Assembly (NCBI RefSeq): GCF_023101085.1
Contig: NZ_CP064703.1
Coordinates: forward strand, 4,278,001-4,342,000
Reading direction: 5' to 3'
DNA length: 64,000 nucleotides
From: Bradyrhizobium sp. 170
GTDB taxonomy: Bacteria; Pseudomonadota; Alphaproteobacteria; Rhizobiales; Xanthobacteraceae
Shown here: positions 1 through 7,237 of the stretch, piece after piece
Layout of the letters: each line of letters starts with the position of its first letter
Numbering within the stretch: the stretch's first letter is position 1
The notes under the pieces: model-generated
The model's database searches: none
What the model saw: the letters and a program-made list of their open reading frames with translations, nothing else
What the model was told of the DNA's origin: nothing
Made by a program: the position numbers and the translations under genes

Positions 1-35
1 CTCTCGGTCAATCGCTACCGTCTCTGGAATACTGG

Positions 36-57
36 ATCATCCGCTTTCGCGGATGAT
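36..57. repeat. Short hairpin (REP-like)
   Basis: A 9-bp perfect stem (ATCATCCGC / GCGGATGAT) closes a TTTC loop in the non-coding stretch before the first gene. The loop and the following TGAC resemble the small palindromic repeats scattered through Bradyrhizobium genomes. The rest of 1-274 shows nothing I can name. Confidence 0.4.
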
Positions 58-274
58 GACGATGGTGCGTGAGGCGCGATGGTCTATCCCCGCATCGCTG
101 CGCTCATGCGGTCCGACAATCTCTGGCTCGGCAGCGAAACGGCGTCGTCAAGGCGCCTGCAGCGATCCGGATCAAGACCACCTTTTTTGAAACCTCATCC
201 CCATCCAATCGTAGCTCCGGCGTGATCTTTCACGCGTCCGGTTCCCACTCCATGCGCGTTCGAACGGAGTAGCT

Positions 275-1426
275 ATGTCGAGAAAATGGCCGTTGCTGAT
301 CCTGATCTTGTTCCTCTGTTCGAGTGGAACCCTGCAAGCAAATCCGCTCGATTCACCTGGCGTCGTTTATATCGATGGGCTGCCGTGCAACAGGGCGTGC
401 CAGTCCTATATGGCCTGGTCCGATCAGGCATTGTCTGCGCGACACCGCGAGGAACGCGAGACCAGCGTCGTGGTCCCCGCCGAGGCCGAAATCGAAAGAG
501 TTGAACACGCGGCCCGCCCACGCGTGGCAAGGCAGCCCGCACCGGTTCCCCGCCCGGCACCGCGCGCCGGCATCGCGGCGTCGAACGCCAAGACGTCGAA
601 CGCCAAGAACATCAAGGCGCCGAACACCAGGAAGGCCGCGGCTCCCAATCCCGCATATCCAGCAATCCGGAAGGAAGTTCCGGCAGCGGCGGCGACAGCG
701 ACTCAAGAAAAGGCCGTAGAAAAGCCCGTCGCAGGAACTCAGGAGCCGGAGCGTAAATTGCAAAGCTCCGACAGGCCGGAACCGGCGCAAGCAGCCTCCA
801 TCGCCGCGCCGCAGCCCACAGAGGCCCCCAAGTCCGAGGTCAAGTCCGAGGCCGCCGCACCGCCGCCGGCCAAATCGGAGATTACCGTGCCACCTGCCAC
901 GCTTGAGATCGCAGCGATACCTGCCGCGGCTGCCGCTGCTCCCGCTTTGGCGCCCCGCACAATTCAGCAGCAGGTCGTGGAAGCCACCGGAATGGCCGAT
1001 CGCGTCACGGCGATCACGGTGCAGCGGGAGCCGGCCGGCATATCTGATAATCCCGAGATAGAACCCATTGACGCCAACGATGCCGGCAAGACGGCATCCG
1101 GATCGACAGGCAAGTCAGACAATCTGGTGGCGCTTGTCCTGGCGCGTCCGGAGATCAATTCATTATCCGACCTGAACAACAAGAACATTGCGATCGAGGC
1201 GAAGCAATCCGCATCGAGCGGACGTGTCAGCGCCGCGTTCATGGCGGCAGGAGCAGCCGAAGTCCAGTTCAGCGAAGGACAGGCCGGCGCGATAGACCGC
1301 CTGATCAGCGGCGAAGTCCCGGCCGCGATTCTGACGCTGGCATCGCGCGAAGCAGCAGAGTGGTTTCCCGATATCGCGGGCTTCAGGACTTTTCGGATTC
1401 CGCTCGCAGAGAAGGCGCGACTCTAG
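275..1426 (+). CDS. Secreted Ala/Pro-rich protein with solute-binding-like C-terminus
   Basis: The 383-aa product starts at an ATG preceded by GGAG with good spacing. Residues 1-22 form a signal peptide (hydrophobic LLILILFLCSS, Ala at -1). A conserved-looking patch with a CNRAC motif follows at about residues 38-42. Residues 65-270 are a low-complexity Ala/Pro/Lys stretch, probably an extended linker across the periplasm. The last 100 residues (about 284-383) alternate hydrophobic and charged segments like lobe I of a TAXI/TRAP-type periplasmic binding protein (SLSDLNNKNIAIE). That fold assignment is an inference from pattern. No operon partner is visible: the next gene is convergent. I do not recognise a specific family and assign no function beyond export. 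Confidence 0.75.
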   Translation: MSRKWPLLILILFLCSSGTLQANPLDSPGVVYIDGLPCNRACQSYMAWSDQALSARHREERETSVVVPAEAEIERVEHAARPRVARQPAPVPRPAPRAGIAASNAKTSNAKNIKAPNTRKAAAPNPAYPAIRKEVPAAAATATQEKAVEKPVAGTQEPERKLQSSDRPEPAQAASIAAPQPTEAPKSEVKSEAAAPPPAKSEITVPPATLEIAAIPAAAAAAPALAPRTIQQQVVEATGMADRVTAITVQREPAGISDNPEIEPIDANDAGKTASGSTGKSDNLVALVLARPEINSLSDLNNKNIAIEAKQSASSGRVSAAFMAAGAAEVQFSEGQAGAIDRLISGEVPAAILTLASREAAEWFPDIAGFRTFRIPLAEKARL

Positions 1427-1636
1427 CGAGCGGAGCACGGATGAGCGACTTGTCCGCCGTAGCTCAAGGAGCGTAGTCGGAAGCGACATCCGGTTTATCC
1501 CCGCTACTTGCTTGATGCGTACCAAGGCGCGACGCATTAGCTAAAATGCACTGTCATCGCAATTCGATCTCGAAATGTCGATCGCCGCATCTACGACCGC
1601 CGACCTCGAAATCTAGACCAAGGACACGCAGTGCGG

Positions 1637-2416
1637 TCACATTTGTCGCTCGACGAGCATCTTTTTGATCTCCGCGATGGCCTTGGCGGGGTTGAGGTCT
1701 TTCGGGCAGACCTTGGCGCAATTCATGATGGTGTGGCAGCGGTAGAGCCGGAACGGGTCCTCAAGATTATCGAGCCGCTCGCCGCTCGCCTCGTCGCGGC
1801 TGTCCATGATCCAGCGGTGCGCTTGCAGCAGGGTGGCCGGCCCGAGGAAGCGCTCGCTGGTCCACCAATAGCTGGGACACCCGGTACTGCAGCAAGCGCA
1901 GAGAATGCATTCGTAGAGGCCGTCGAGCTTGGCGCGGTCGTTGGGCGATTGCTTCCATTCCTTTTCCGGCATCGGTGTGACGGTCTTGAGCCACGGCTCG
2001 ATCGAAGCGTACTGGGCGTAGAAGTTGCTGAGATCGGGAACGAGATCCTTGATTACCGGCAGATGCGGCAGCGGATAGATCTGGACCACGCCCTTGATCT
2101 CGTCCGTCGCCATGGTGCAGGCGAGAGTGTTGGTGCCGTCGATGTTCATCGAGCACGAGCCGCAGATGCCCTCACCGCATGAGCGACGGAAGGTGAGGGT
2201 CGGATCGATGACGTTCTTGATCCAGATCAGCGCGTCGAGCACCATCGGCCCGCAATCGTCGAGATCGACGAAGTAGGTGTCCATGCGCGGGTTCTTCCCG
2301 TCGTCGGGATTCCAGCGATAGACGCGGTACTCGCGTGGGTTCCGCGCGCCAGCCGGCCGACCCCACATCTTGCCTGTGGTGATCTTCGAGCTCTTGGGAA
2401 GCGTGAATTGTACCAT
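1637..2416 (-). CDS. sdhB: Succinate dehydrogenase iron-sulfur subunit (divergent copy)
   Basis: SdhB passes electrons from the flavoprotein to quinone in complex II at the inner membrane. The 259-aa product has the usual length and all cluster ligands: Cys80/85/88/100 for [2Fe-2S], Cys170/173/176/237 for [4Fe-4S], and Cys180/227/233 for [3Fe-4S]. The ATG at 2416 gives the family N-terminus MVQFTLPK. A longer frame runs upstream but lies over the preceding gene. One oddity: the first motif reads CGEGICGSC, where most homologues have CREG(V/I)CGSC, so a normally conserved Arg next to the cluster is Gly. No sdhA, sdhC or sdhD is in the window. The gene begins 2 bp after an ABM-domain gene, with nuoD further upstream, so it is probably a paralogue outside the main sdh operon. 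Confidence 0.93.
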   Translation of the reverse strand: MVQFTLPKSSKITTGKMWGRPAGARNPREYRVYRWNPDDGKNPRMDTYFVDLDDCGPMVLDALIWIKNVIDPTLTFRRSCGEGICGSCSMNIDGTNTLACTMATDEIKGVVQIYPLPHLPVIKDLVPDLSNFYAQYASIEPWLKTVTPMPEKEWKQSPNDRAKLDGLYECILCACCSTGCPSYWWTSERFLGPATLLQAHRWIMDSRDEASGERLDNLEDPFRLYRCHTIMNCAKVCPKDLNPAKAIAEIKKMLVERQM

Positions 2417-2418
2417 GC

Positions 2419-2742
2419 TCAGCGAGCGTCCAGAACCTCTGCAACTTCGTAGAGATGGGGATCGATCTGATCGGTCAAGTCGTCGAACTTGCCCCAGGCC
2501 TTGCGAAAGTCCGGCGATTGGTGGGCGGACTGCAGGAGTTCGCGGTTTTGCCATTGGATGTAGTTGACGATGCGCCGACCGTCGAGGCTTCGGTGCAGGC
2601 TGATTGAGACAAAGCCCGGCTGGCGCGCCATGAAACGTGCTCGCTCTGCCATCAGTGACAGCGCCTCATTCTGCTTTTCCGGCTCCGCCTCAATGACGGT
2701 GATCTGCGTAACCATCTGATTGCCTGTCTGAATGTGGGGCAT
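2419..2742 (-). CDS. ABM-domain (antibiotic biosynthesis monooxygenase-like) protein
   Basis: The 107-aa product has the ferredoxin-like ABM fold pattern: beta strand [11 protein letters not shown], helix [16 protein letters not shown], then [21 protein letters not shown]. Members act as small cofactor-free monooxygenases, haem-degrading enzymes or signal proteins, so the substrate cannot be predicted. The ATG at 2742 is chosen because a strong AAGGAGGG lies just upstream. The gene ends 2 bp before sdhB and starts 83 bp after nuoD on the same strand, which suggests cotranscription with both. An ABM protein between respiratory subunits is unusual and may point to quinone or haem chemistry, but that is inference. 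Confidence 0.8.
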   Translation of the reverse strand: MPHIQTGNQMVTQITVIEAEPEKQNEALSLMAERARFMARQPGFVSISLHRSLDGRRIVNYIQWQNRELLQSAHQSPDFRKAWGKFDDLTDQIDPHLYEVAEVLDAR

Positions 2743-2825
2743 GGCGTCCCTCCTTCCTCAAATTCGGTGCTGCAACGTGGCGTCGCGAAAGGCTTCGCGG
2801 CGCTTCTGTATCTCAGCTCAAGCGC

Positions 2826-4016
2826 TCATCGGTCGATCTCTCCGAACACGATATCGAGCGATCCGATGATGGCGGAAACGTCGGCCAGCATGTGGCCGCG
2901 CGTCAGAAAGTCCATCGCCGAAAGATGCGCGAAGGAGGGCGCGCGGATCTTGCATTTGTAGGGCTGGTTGGTGCCGTCGGAGACGAGGTAGACGCCGAAT
3001 TCGCCTTTGGGCGCTTCGACGGCGGCATAGACTTCGCCGGCCGGGACGCGGTGCCCTTCGGTATAGAGCTTGAAGTGTTCGATGATCGCCTCCATCGAAC
3101 GTTTCATTTCGGCCCGTCGCGGCGGAACGATCTTGTTGTCGCTGGCGGCAACGAGCCCCTGTCCGCCGGGCTCGCGAAGCTTTTCGATGCATTGTTTCAT
3201 GATGCGCACCGACTGACGCATCTCCTCCATGCGCACGAGGTAGCGATCATAGCAGTCGCCGTGCTTGCCGATCGGGATGTCGAAATCAAACTCGGGGTAG
3301 CATTCATAGGGCTGCGCCTTGCGCAGGTCCCATGCCGCCCCGGAGCCGCGCACCATCACGCCGGAAAATCCCCAGGCCCATGCATCGGCGAGCTTTACCT
3401 CGCCGATCCCGACATTGCGCTGTTTGAAAATGCGATTGTTGGTCAGCAACCCCTCGAGATCGTCGCACACCTTCAAGAACGGATCGCAGAATGCCCAGAT
3501 GTCGTCGACCAGGCCGGGCGGCAAATCCTGATGCACGCCGCCGACACGAAAATAGTTGGCGTGCATGCGTGCACCGGAAGCGCGCTCATAGAACACCATG
3601 AGTTTTTCGCGCTCTTCGAAACCCCATAGCGGCGGCGTCAGTGCGCCGACGTCCATTGCCTGTGTGGTGATGTTGAGCAGGTGCGAGAGCAGCCTGCCGA
3701 TTTCGCAATAGAGCACGCGGATGAGTTGGCCGCGTCTGGGAACGGCGATGCCAAGCAGCTTTTCGGTCGCCAGACAGAACGCATGCTCCTGATTCATCGG
3801 CGCGACATAATCGAGCCGGTCGAAGTAGGGCAACGCTTGCAGATAGGTCTTGTGCTCGATCAACTTTTCGGTGCCGCGATGGAGCAGGCCGATATGGGGG
3901 TCGACACGCTCAACCACCTCACCGTCGAGTTCCAGCACGAGGCGCAGCACCCCGTGCGCTGCCGGATGCTGCGGTCCAAAATTGATCGTGAAATTGCGGA
4001 GCGCAGCGTCGGCCAT
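2826..4016 (-). CDS. nuoD: NADH-quinone oxidoreductase subunit D (solitary copy)
   Basis: This is the 49-kDa peripheral subunit of complex I, which forms the quinone pocket with NuoB. The 396-aa protein is full length and starts with the typical sequence [17 protein letters not shown]. It continues through [14 protein letters not shown] and [15 protein letters not shown] and ends with the conserved DIVFGEIDR. No inactivating change is visible. NuoD is normally the fourth gene of a 13-14 gene operon. Here the only other nuo gene is nuoB, divergently transcribed. It therefore looks like a relocated paralogue, possibly part of a reduced or hybrid complex. Downstream on the same strand are the ABM gene and sdhB. 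Confidence 0.95.
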   Translation of the reverse strand: MADAALRNFTINFGPQHPAAHGVLRLVLELDGEVVERVDPHIGLLHRGTEKLIEHKTYLQALPYFDRLDYVAPMNQEHAFCLATEKLLGIAVPRRGQLIRVLYCEIGRLLSHLLNITTQAMDVGALTPPLWGFEEREKLMVFYERASGARMHANYFRVGGVHQDLPPGLVDDIWAFCDPFLKVCDDLEGLLTNNRIFKQRNVGIGEVKLADAWAWGFSGVMVRGSGAAWDLRKAQPYECYPEFDFDIPIGKHGDCYDRYLVRMEEMRQSVRIMKQCIEKLREPGGQGLVAASDNKIVPPRRAEMKRSMEAIIEHFKLYTEGHRVPAGEVYAAVEAPKGEFGVYLVSDGTNQPYKCKIRAPSFAHLSAMDFLTRGHMLADVSAIIGSLDIVFGEIDR

Positions 4017-4214
4017 GCGCGCCTCGTCTCATTGCTGGAGCCGTCGGAGAAACGCCCGGTACCATCGCCGGTTCCGCAGGCGCGCCGGCCGGCGACATTT
4101 TGAGCCGGGTGGCCAGGAACCTTTCGTCCTGCTTTGGTTTGGCCCAGAGAGCGCGAGAGAGGCGTGCATTTGTCGAGAGACAACCAGATGCATGGAAAGC
4201 GGGCCGATCCAGCG

Positions 4215-4382
4215 ATGACCGACAGGAACGAGCAGCAGCCGACAGCGCCTTATCCGGCCGAGAAGGCCAGAGGCGGCGAGATCATTCTCCGCACTCCGCT
4301 GCGCCGCGCCATCTTTATCGCAGGGTTGGTCGGAGCCGTGGTGTTGGCGCTGCTTCTCGCCTTTGCGCGATTTGCCCATTGA
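4215..4382 (+). CDS. Small single-TM protein
   Basis: The 55-aa product begins MTDRNEQQ, has a polar N-terminal half (about 30 residues) and one C-terminal transmembrane helix (IFIAGLVGAVVLALLLAFA), ending shortly after it. The ATG at 4215 is preferred because upstream starts in the same frame give only basic, low-complexity residues. Similar short proteins occur in Bradyrhizobium, some misnamed as permeases. It is the first gene of the plus-strand group leading to nuoB. No function is assigned. Confidence 0.55.
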   Translation: MTDRNEQQPTAPYPAEKARGGEIILRTPLRRAIFIAGLVGAVVLALLLAFARFAH

Positions 4383-4425
4383 ATTGGGCCGTGCATCGGC
4401 AGCGCCGGGCCAGCAGGAGGTCTGC

Positions 4426-4470
4426 ATGGCAATCGTCAACTCACAGAGCAAGGCGGACATCCAGCCGTGA
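4426..4470 (+). CDS. Possible 14-codon leader peptide upstream of nuoB
   Basis: An ATG preceded by a strong AGGAGG at ideal spacing opens a 14-codon frame ([14 protein letters not shown]). Its TGA overlaps the GTG of the nuoB frame as GTGA. NuoB itself has no visible ribosome-binding site, so translation of this short frame could deliver ribosomes to nuoB by coupling. It could instead be the residue of a longer gene. Nothing shows that the peptide has a function of its own. Confidence 0.35.
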   Translation: MAIVNSQSKADIQP

Positions 4471-5021
4471 CGATGACCGCGCCAGTCGGGACCATCCATC
4501 CCTATGCCGACCCGCAAGCCGGTGTGGACCGCCGCTTCTTTCGCGAGCTGGACCACGAGCTGTCAGACAGGGGCTTTCTGGTCACGAGCGCGGAGAACCT
4601 GATTACCTGGGCGCGCAGCGGCTCGCTGATGTGGATGACATTCGGTCTCGCTTGCTGCGCGATCGAAATGATGCAGATGGCCATGCCGCGCTACGACGCC
4701 GAACGCTTCGGCTTTGCACCGCGTGCCTCGCCGCGCCAGTCCGATGTGATGATTGTCGCCGGCACATTGTGCAACAAAATGGCGCCGGCCTTACGCAAGG
4801 TGTACGACCAGATGCCGGAGCCGCGCTACGTGATCTCGATGGGCTCGTGCGCCAACGGCGGCGGCTACTATCATTACTCGTATTCGGTGGTGCGCGGTTG
4901 CGATCGGATCATTCCGGTCGATATCTATGTGCCGGGCTGTCCACCCACCGCCGAGGCGCTGCTCTACGGAGTCATGCTCCTGCAGAAGAAGATTCGCCGT
5001 ATAGGCACGATCGAGCGATAA
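4467..5021 (+). CDS. nuoB: NADH-quinone oxidoreductase subunit B (solitary copy)
   Basis: NuoB carries cluster N2, the last iron-sulfur cluster before quinone in complex I. The 184-aa protein has all four ligands: the Cys63-Cys64 pair in LACCAIEMM, Cys128 in [10 protein letters not shown] and Cys158 in VPGCPPT. The N-terminal 30 residues differ from typical NuoB but the core is intact. The start is GTG 4467 or ATG 4473; neither has a clear Shine-Dalgarno, and the GTG overlaps the stop of a well-started 14-codon frame. The gene is divergent from nuoD about 450 bp away, and no other nuo gene is present. Confidence 0.93.
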   Translation: MTMTAPVGTIHPYADPQAGVDRRFFRELDHELSDRGFLVTSAENLITWARSGSLMWMTFGLACCAIEMMQMAMPRYDAERFGFAPRASPRQSDVMIVAGTLCNKMAPALRKVYDQMPEPRYVISMGSCANGGGYYHYSYSVVRGCDRIIPVDIYVPGCPPTAEALLYGVMLLQKKIRRIGTIER

Positions 5022-5214
5022 AGCAGCGCTCTGGCACCTGGATGTGAATAGCCCAAAGTCACCGCGGCTCGACCTGCCGGAAAGACCTCAGGCGGCCTTG
5101 CCGCTCGCCAGCGCGCCGGAAGCCAGCGCAGCCTCCATCTGGAACTTGGGCGCGCCCTGGACGTTATGCTTTCAATCGATTTTTCAGCCGGTCACAATTT
5201 TGAATGGCTCAAGC

Positions 5215-5706
5215 ATGATAAAGCCTTATGCCATGTATTTCGTCCTTTGCGCCTGTGTTGTCCTAACCGCAATGACGGAAGCTCGATCTGGGGAATTTCA
5301 TGCCAACCAGTCGATTGCTGGCGACGGCCATCACATCGATCACGACGGGTTGTTATTTCATGGGAATTACTGTGGCCCGGGTAGCCGGCCAGGAGCTCGG
5401 CCTGTTGATGCTTTAGATGCTGCCTGTATGCGTCACGATGCCTGCGGGCGTTTCAATGCCCTCCCGAGCTGCGCTTGCAATGCAAGACTGCAATATGAAG
5501 CAGCAGCGATTGCGCGCAATCCTGCACAACGGCCGGATATTCAGTTCTTGGCTTCAATCACGGCGGCCGTTGCTGGCTTATTGCTGTGTCAGCCACCTTC
5601 ACAAGTTTCTCGTGATCCGATCGTTTTTCCGGTGATTGGCTCATATCGACCAAATGGATATCAGGAATGGAATCGCGGCCCAAGACATCATCATTTGACA
5701 CACTGA
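5215..5706 (+). CDS. Secreted phospholipase A2-like protein
   Basis: The 163-aa product has a signal peptide (about residues 1-24) and the hallmark of secreted phospholipases A2. A calcium-loop motif Y-C-G-P-G lies at 52-56, followed by D68-x2-C71-x2-H74-D75-x-C77, the catalytic His-Asp with flanking disulfide cysteines. More cysteines follow at 86 and 88. Members hydrolyse the sn-2 ester of phospholipids, using Ca2+. I chose ATG 5215 because it starts directly at the signal peptide. The frame is open back to a GTG at 5044, but that extension would bury the signal sequence. The segment after residue 107 is hydrophobic and then His-rich, and is unassigned. Bacterial PLA2s are sparse, which makes its place after nuoB notable. 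Confidence 0.7.
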   Translation: MIKPYAMYFVLCACVVLTAMTEARSGEFHANQSIAGDGHHIDHDGLLFHGNYCGPGSRPGARPVDALDAACMRHDACGRFNALPSCACNARLQYEAAAIARNPAQRPDIQFLASITAAVAGLLLCQPPSQVSRDPIVFPVIGSYRPNGYQEWNRGPRHHHLTH

Positions 5707-5944
5707 AATGGGCGGCACGCGTATAAGATCTGCTGCGCTCGATATTGGCTGGTATTCAATCATTTTGGGCTTGACGCTCCGTCTTTTGAAAACAGGCCTC
5801 CATCCCCTTAGCGGCTTCCAGGGCTATGGTCTCGCTGCCGTGCCTTTAATGGATGATCGATGTCTAACAGCACCTGCTGTTGGAACCGGACGCCATTTGC
5901 AGACTTCAATATATATCGGCGACATATCGGCGGAGGTTGACATC

Positions 5945-6178
5945 ATGGCTACATGTGAAACCTGCGGCAATGACTACGACAAGACGTTTCAGGTCACGAT
6001 GAGCGGAAAGGCGCATACCTTTGATAGCTTCGAATGCGCCATTCATGCGCTCGCACCAACCTGCGATCATTGCGGAATCCGCATCGTCGGACACGGCCTG
6101 GAGAAGGGGGGCACATTTTATTGTTGCGAGCATTGCGCCCAAGGCGAAGGCGTTAAAGGTCTGCGCGACCGAATCTAG
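5945..6178 (+). CDS. Small Cys-rich zinc-ribbon/metallothionein-like protein
   Basis: The 77-aa protein has four pairs of metal-binding residues: C4-x2-C7, C31 with H34, C40-x2-C43, and C60-C61-x2-C64, plus His at 24, 50 and 63. This suits one or two Zn2+ ions. The sequence (TCETCGNDYDKTF, DSFECAIHALAP) matches a short family often labelled prokaryotic metallothionein. The ATG at 5945 has a GGAGG ribosome site about 8 bases upstream. Longer in-frame starts upstream encode no conserved sequence. A cytoplasmic role in metal binding is likely; the exact role is unknown. Confidence 0.75.
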   Translation: MATCETCGNDYDKTFQVTMSGKAHTFDSFECAIHALAPTCDHCGIRIVGHGLEKGGTFYCCEHCAQGEGVKGLRDRI

Positions 6179-6369
6179 CCGGGCAATTGATGCGATCTGG
6201 GTCCTCGCCATCTATTGGGGGTCGGGCGCGCTCGCCCTATTTAATAGCCTCGAATTACGGTGGCAGTGCACTCAATTATCGGTTCGAAGTGGGCAACAGC
6301 GTCGTTGAAGCGCGGATGGGCCCCGACTGGTGGGCGGTCAGAGGCTATTTGTCGTGCGCGATTGTGCGA

Positions 6370-7205
6370 TTTTCTACAGCAACTTCAAGCTGATTTGCCC
6401 TGTCCAGTCTCGGCCGCAAAAATATTCCGCTTCGTGACAGACCCAAATCACCCGTAAGACTCCCGCCATCCCGTCCCGAGAAGAGGGGCGTTGGCCATCG
6501 TCACGAACGTTGGGGCGGGTTGCGGTGGACGCGGCAGCGTCAGGCGCGAGGGATGTTCGCAGGGCGGTTTTCCGTGAGTGAACATGGCGCGCAGACGAAC
6601 GACGCTTAAACGCCTTCGCTGGAATCTTTGGCCGGCAGCACGTGGCTGGTGGAGGATTTTGGAGAGGGAAGCCGCGTACGGCAAAACCGTGTGGTCCTGG
6701 CGCCCGTGGCTGGTGTCAAGCTGTCGGTGGCGAAATCGGTCCAACCGGACGATCAGCCGTCAAGCCGGCAGCGACGGAGGCAAGATGAATTCGTCTCCGG
6801 GGAGAGCTCGGCATAAGCCGTAAAGCCATTGCGCAGGGAGTGCCGGGCTGCTCCGGCTGTACCTGTATGCTCGTGTGCGCTTTGCTACGTGCATTTTGCA
6901 CACGGGACCGCGGGTGCAGCAAGCACCCGGCATTCCCTGCGCCCTCTGTTCTTTGGAGGGACAAGATTTATGCAAAGCCTCGGACGCAATGCGTCGCGAG
7001 ATCGCGGAGTTATATTTGCATCGCGACTACTTCCATTCCGTCGTCCCGGACAAGCGCAGCGCGATCCGGGACCCATACGCCGCGGCGGATGTTATCTTGC
7101 CGCGATGGTTGGCGGCTTTCTTTCAACAACTGGCGTCGGTGGTTATGGGTCCCTGCGTTCGCAGGGACGACGAGGAGGAGGGCGCTTCTCTCGCAATGAC
7201 AGTTG
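6370..7205. repeat. Long Bradyrhizobium-type dispersed repeat with nested hairpins
   Basis: No credible gene lies between 6179 and 7237. From about 6370 the sequence resembles a repeat I recall from many Bradyrhizobium genomes: a GGTGGACGCGGCAGC part, then CACGTGGCTGGTGGAGG, then TCTCCGGGGAGAGC, then a CATTGCGCAGGGA block. Structures visible by eye include an imperfect 16-bp stem, 6832-6847 with 6926-6941, and a perfect 10-bp stem, 7068-7077 (GGGACCCATA) with 7144-7153. Extent and copy number are estimates. Whether it is a decayed mobile element, a transcribed RNA or a chromosome-organising repeat is unknown. Confidence 0.55.
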
Positions 7206-7237
7206 CAGGAAGCGTCACGCGAAAACGCAGCGATCGC

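Noticed and set aside
5044..5214. Longer start for the phospholipase-like gene at GTG 5044
   Set aside because: It would place 57 non-conserved residues before a clear signal peptide.
6448..7076. Several short open frames within the repeat region
   Set aside because: They fall in the dispersed repeat and none has a ribosome site or family motif.
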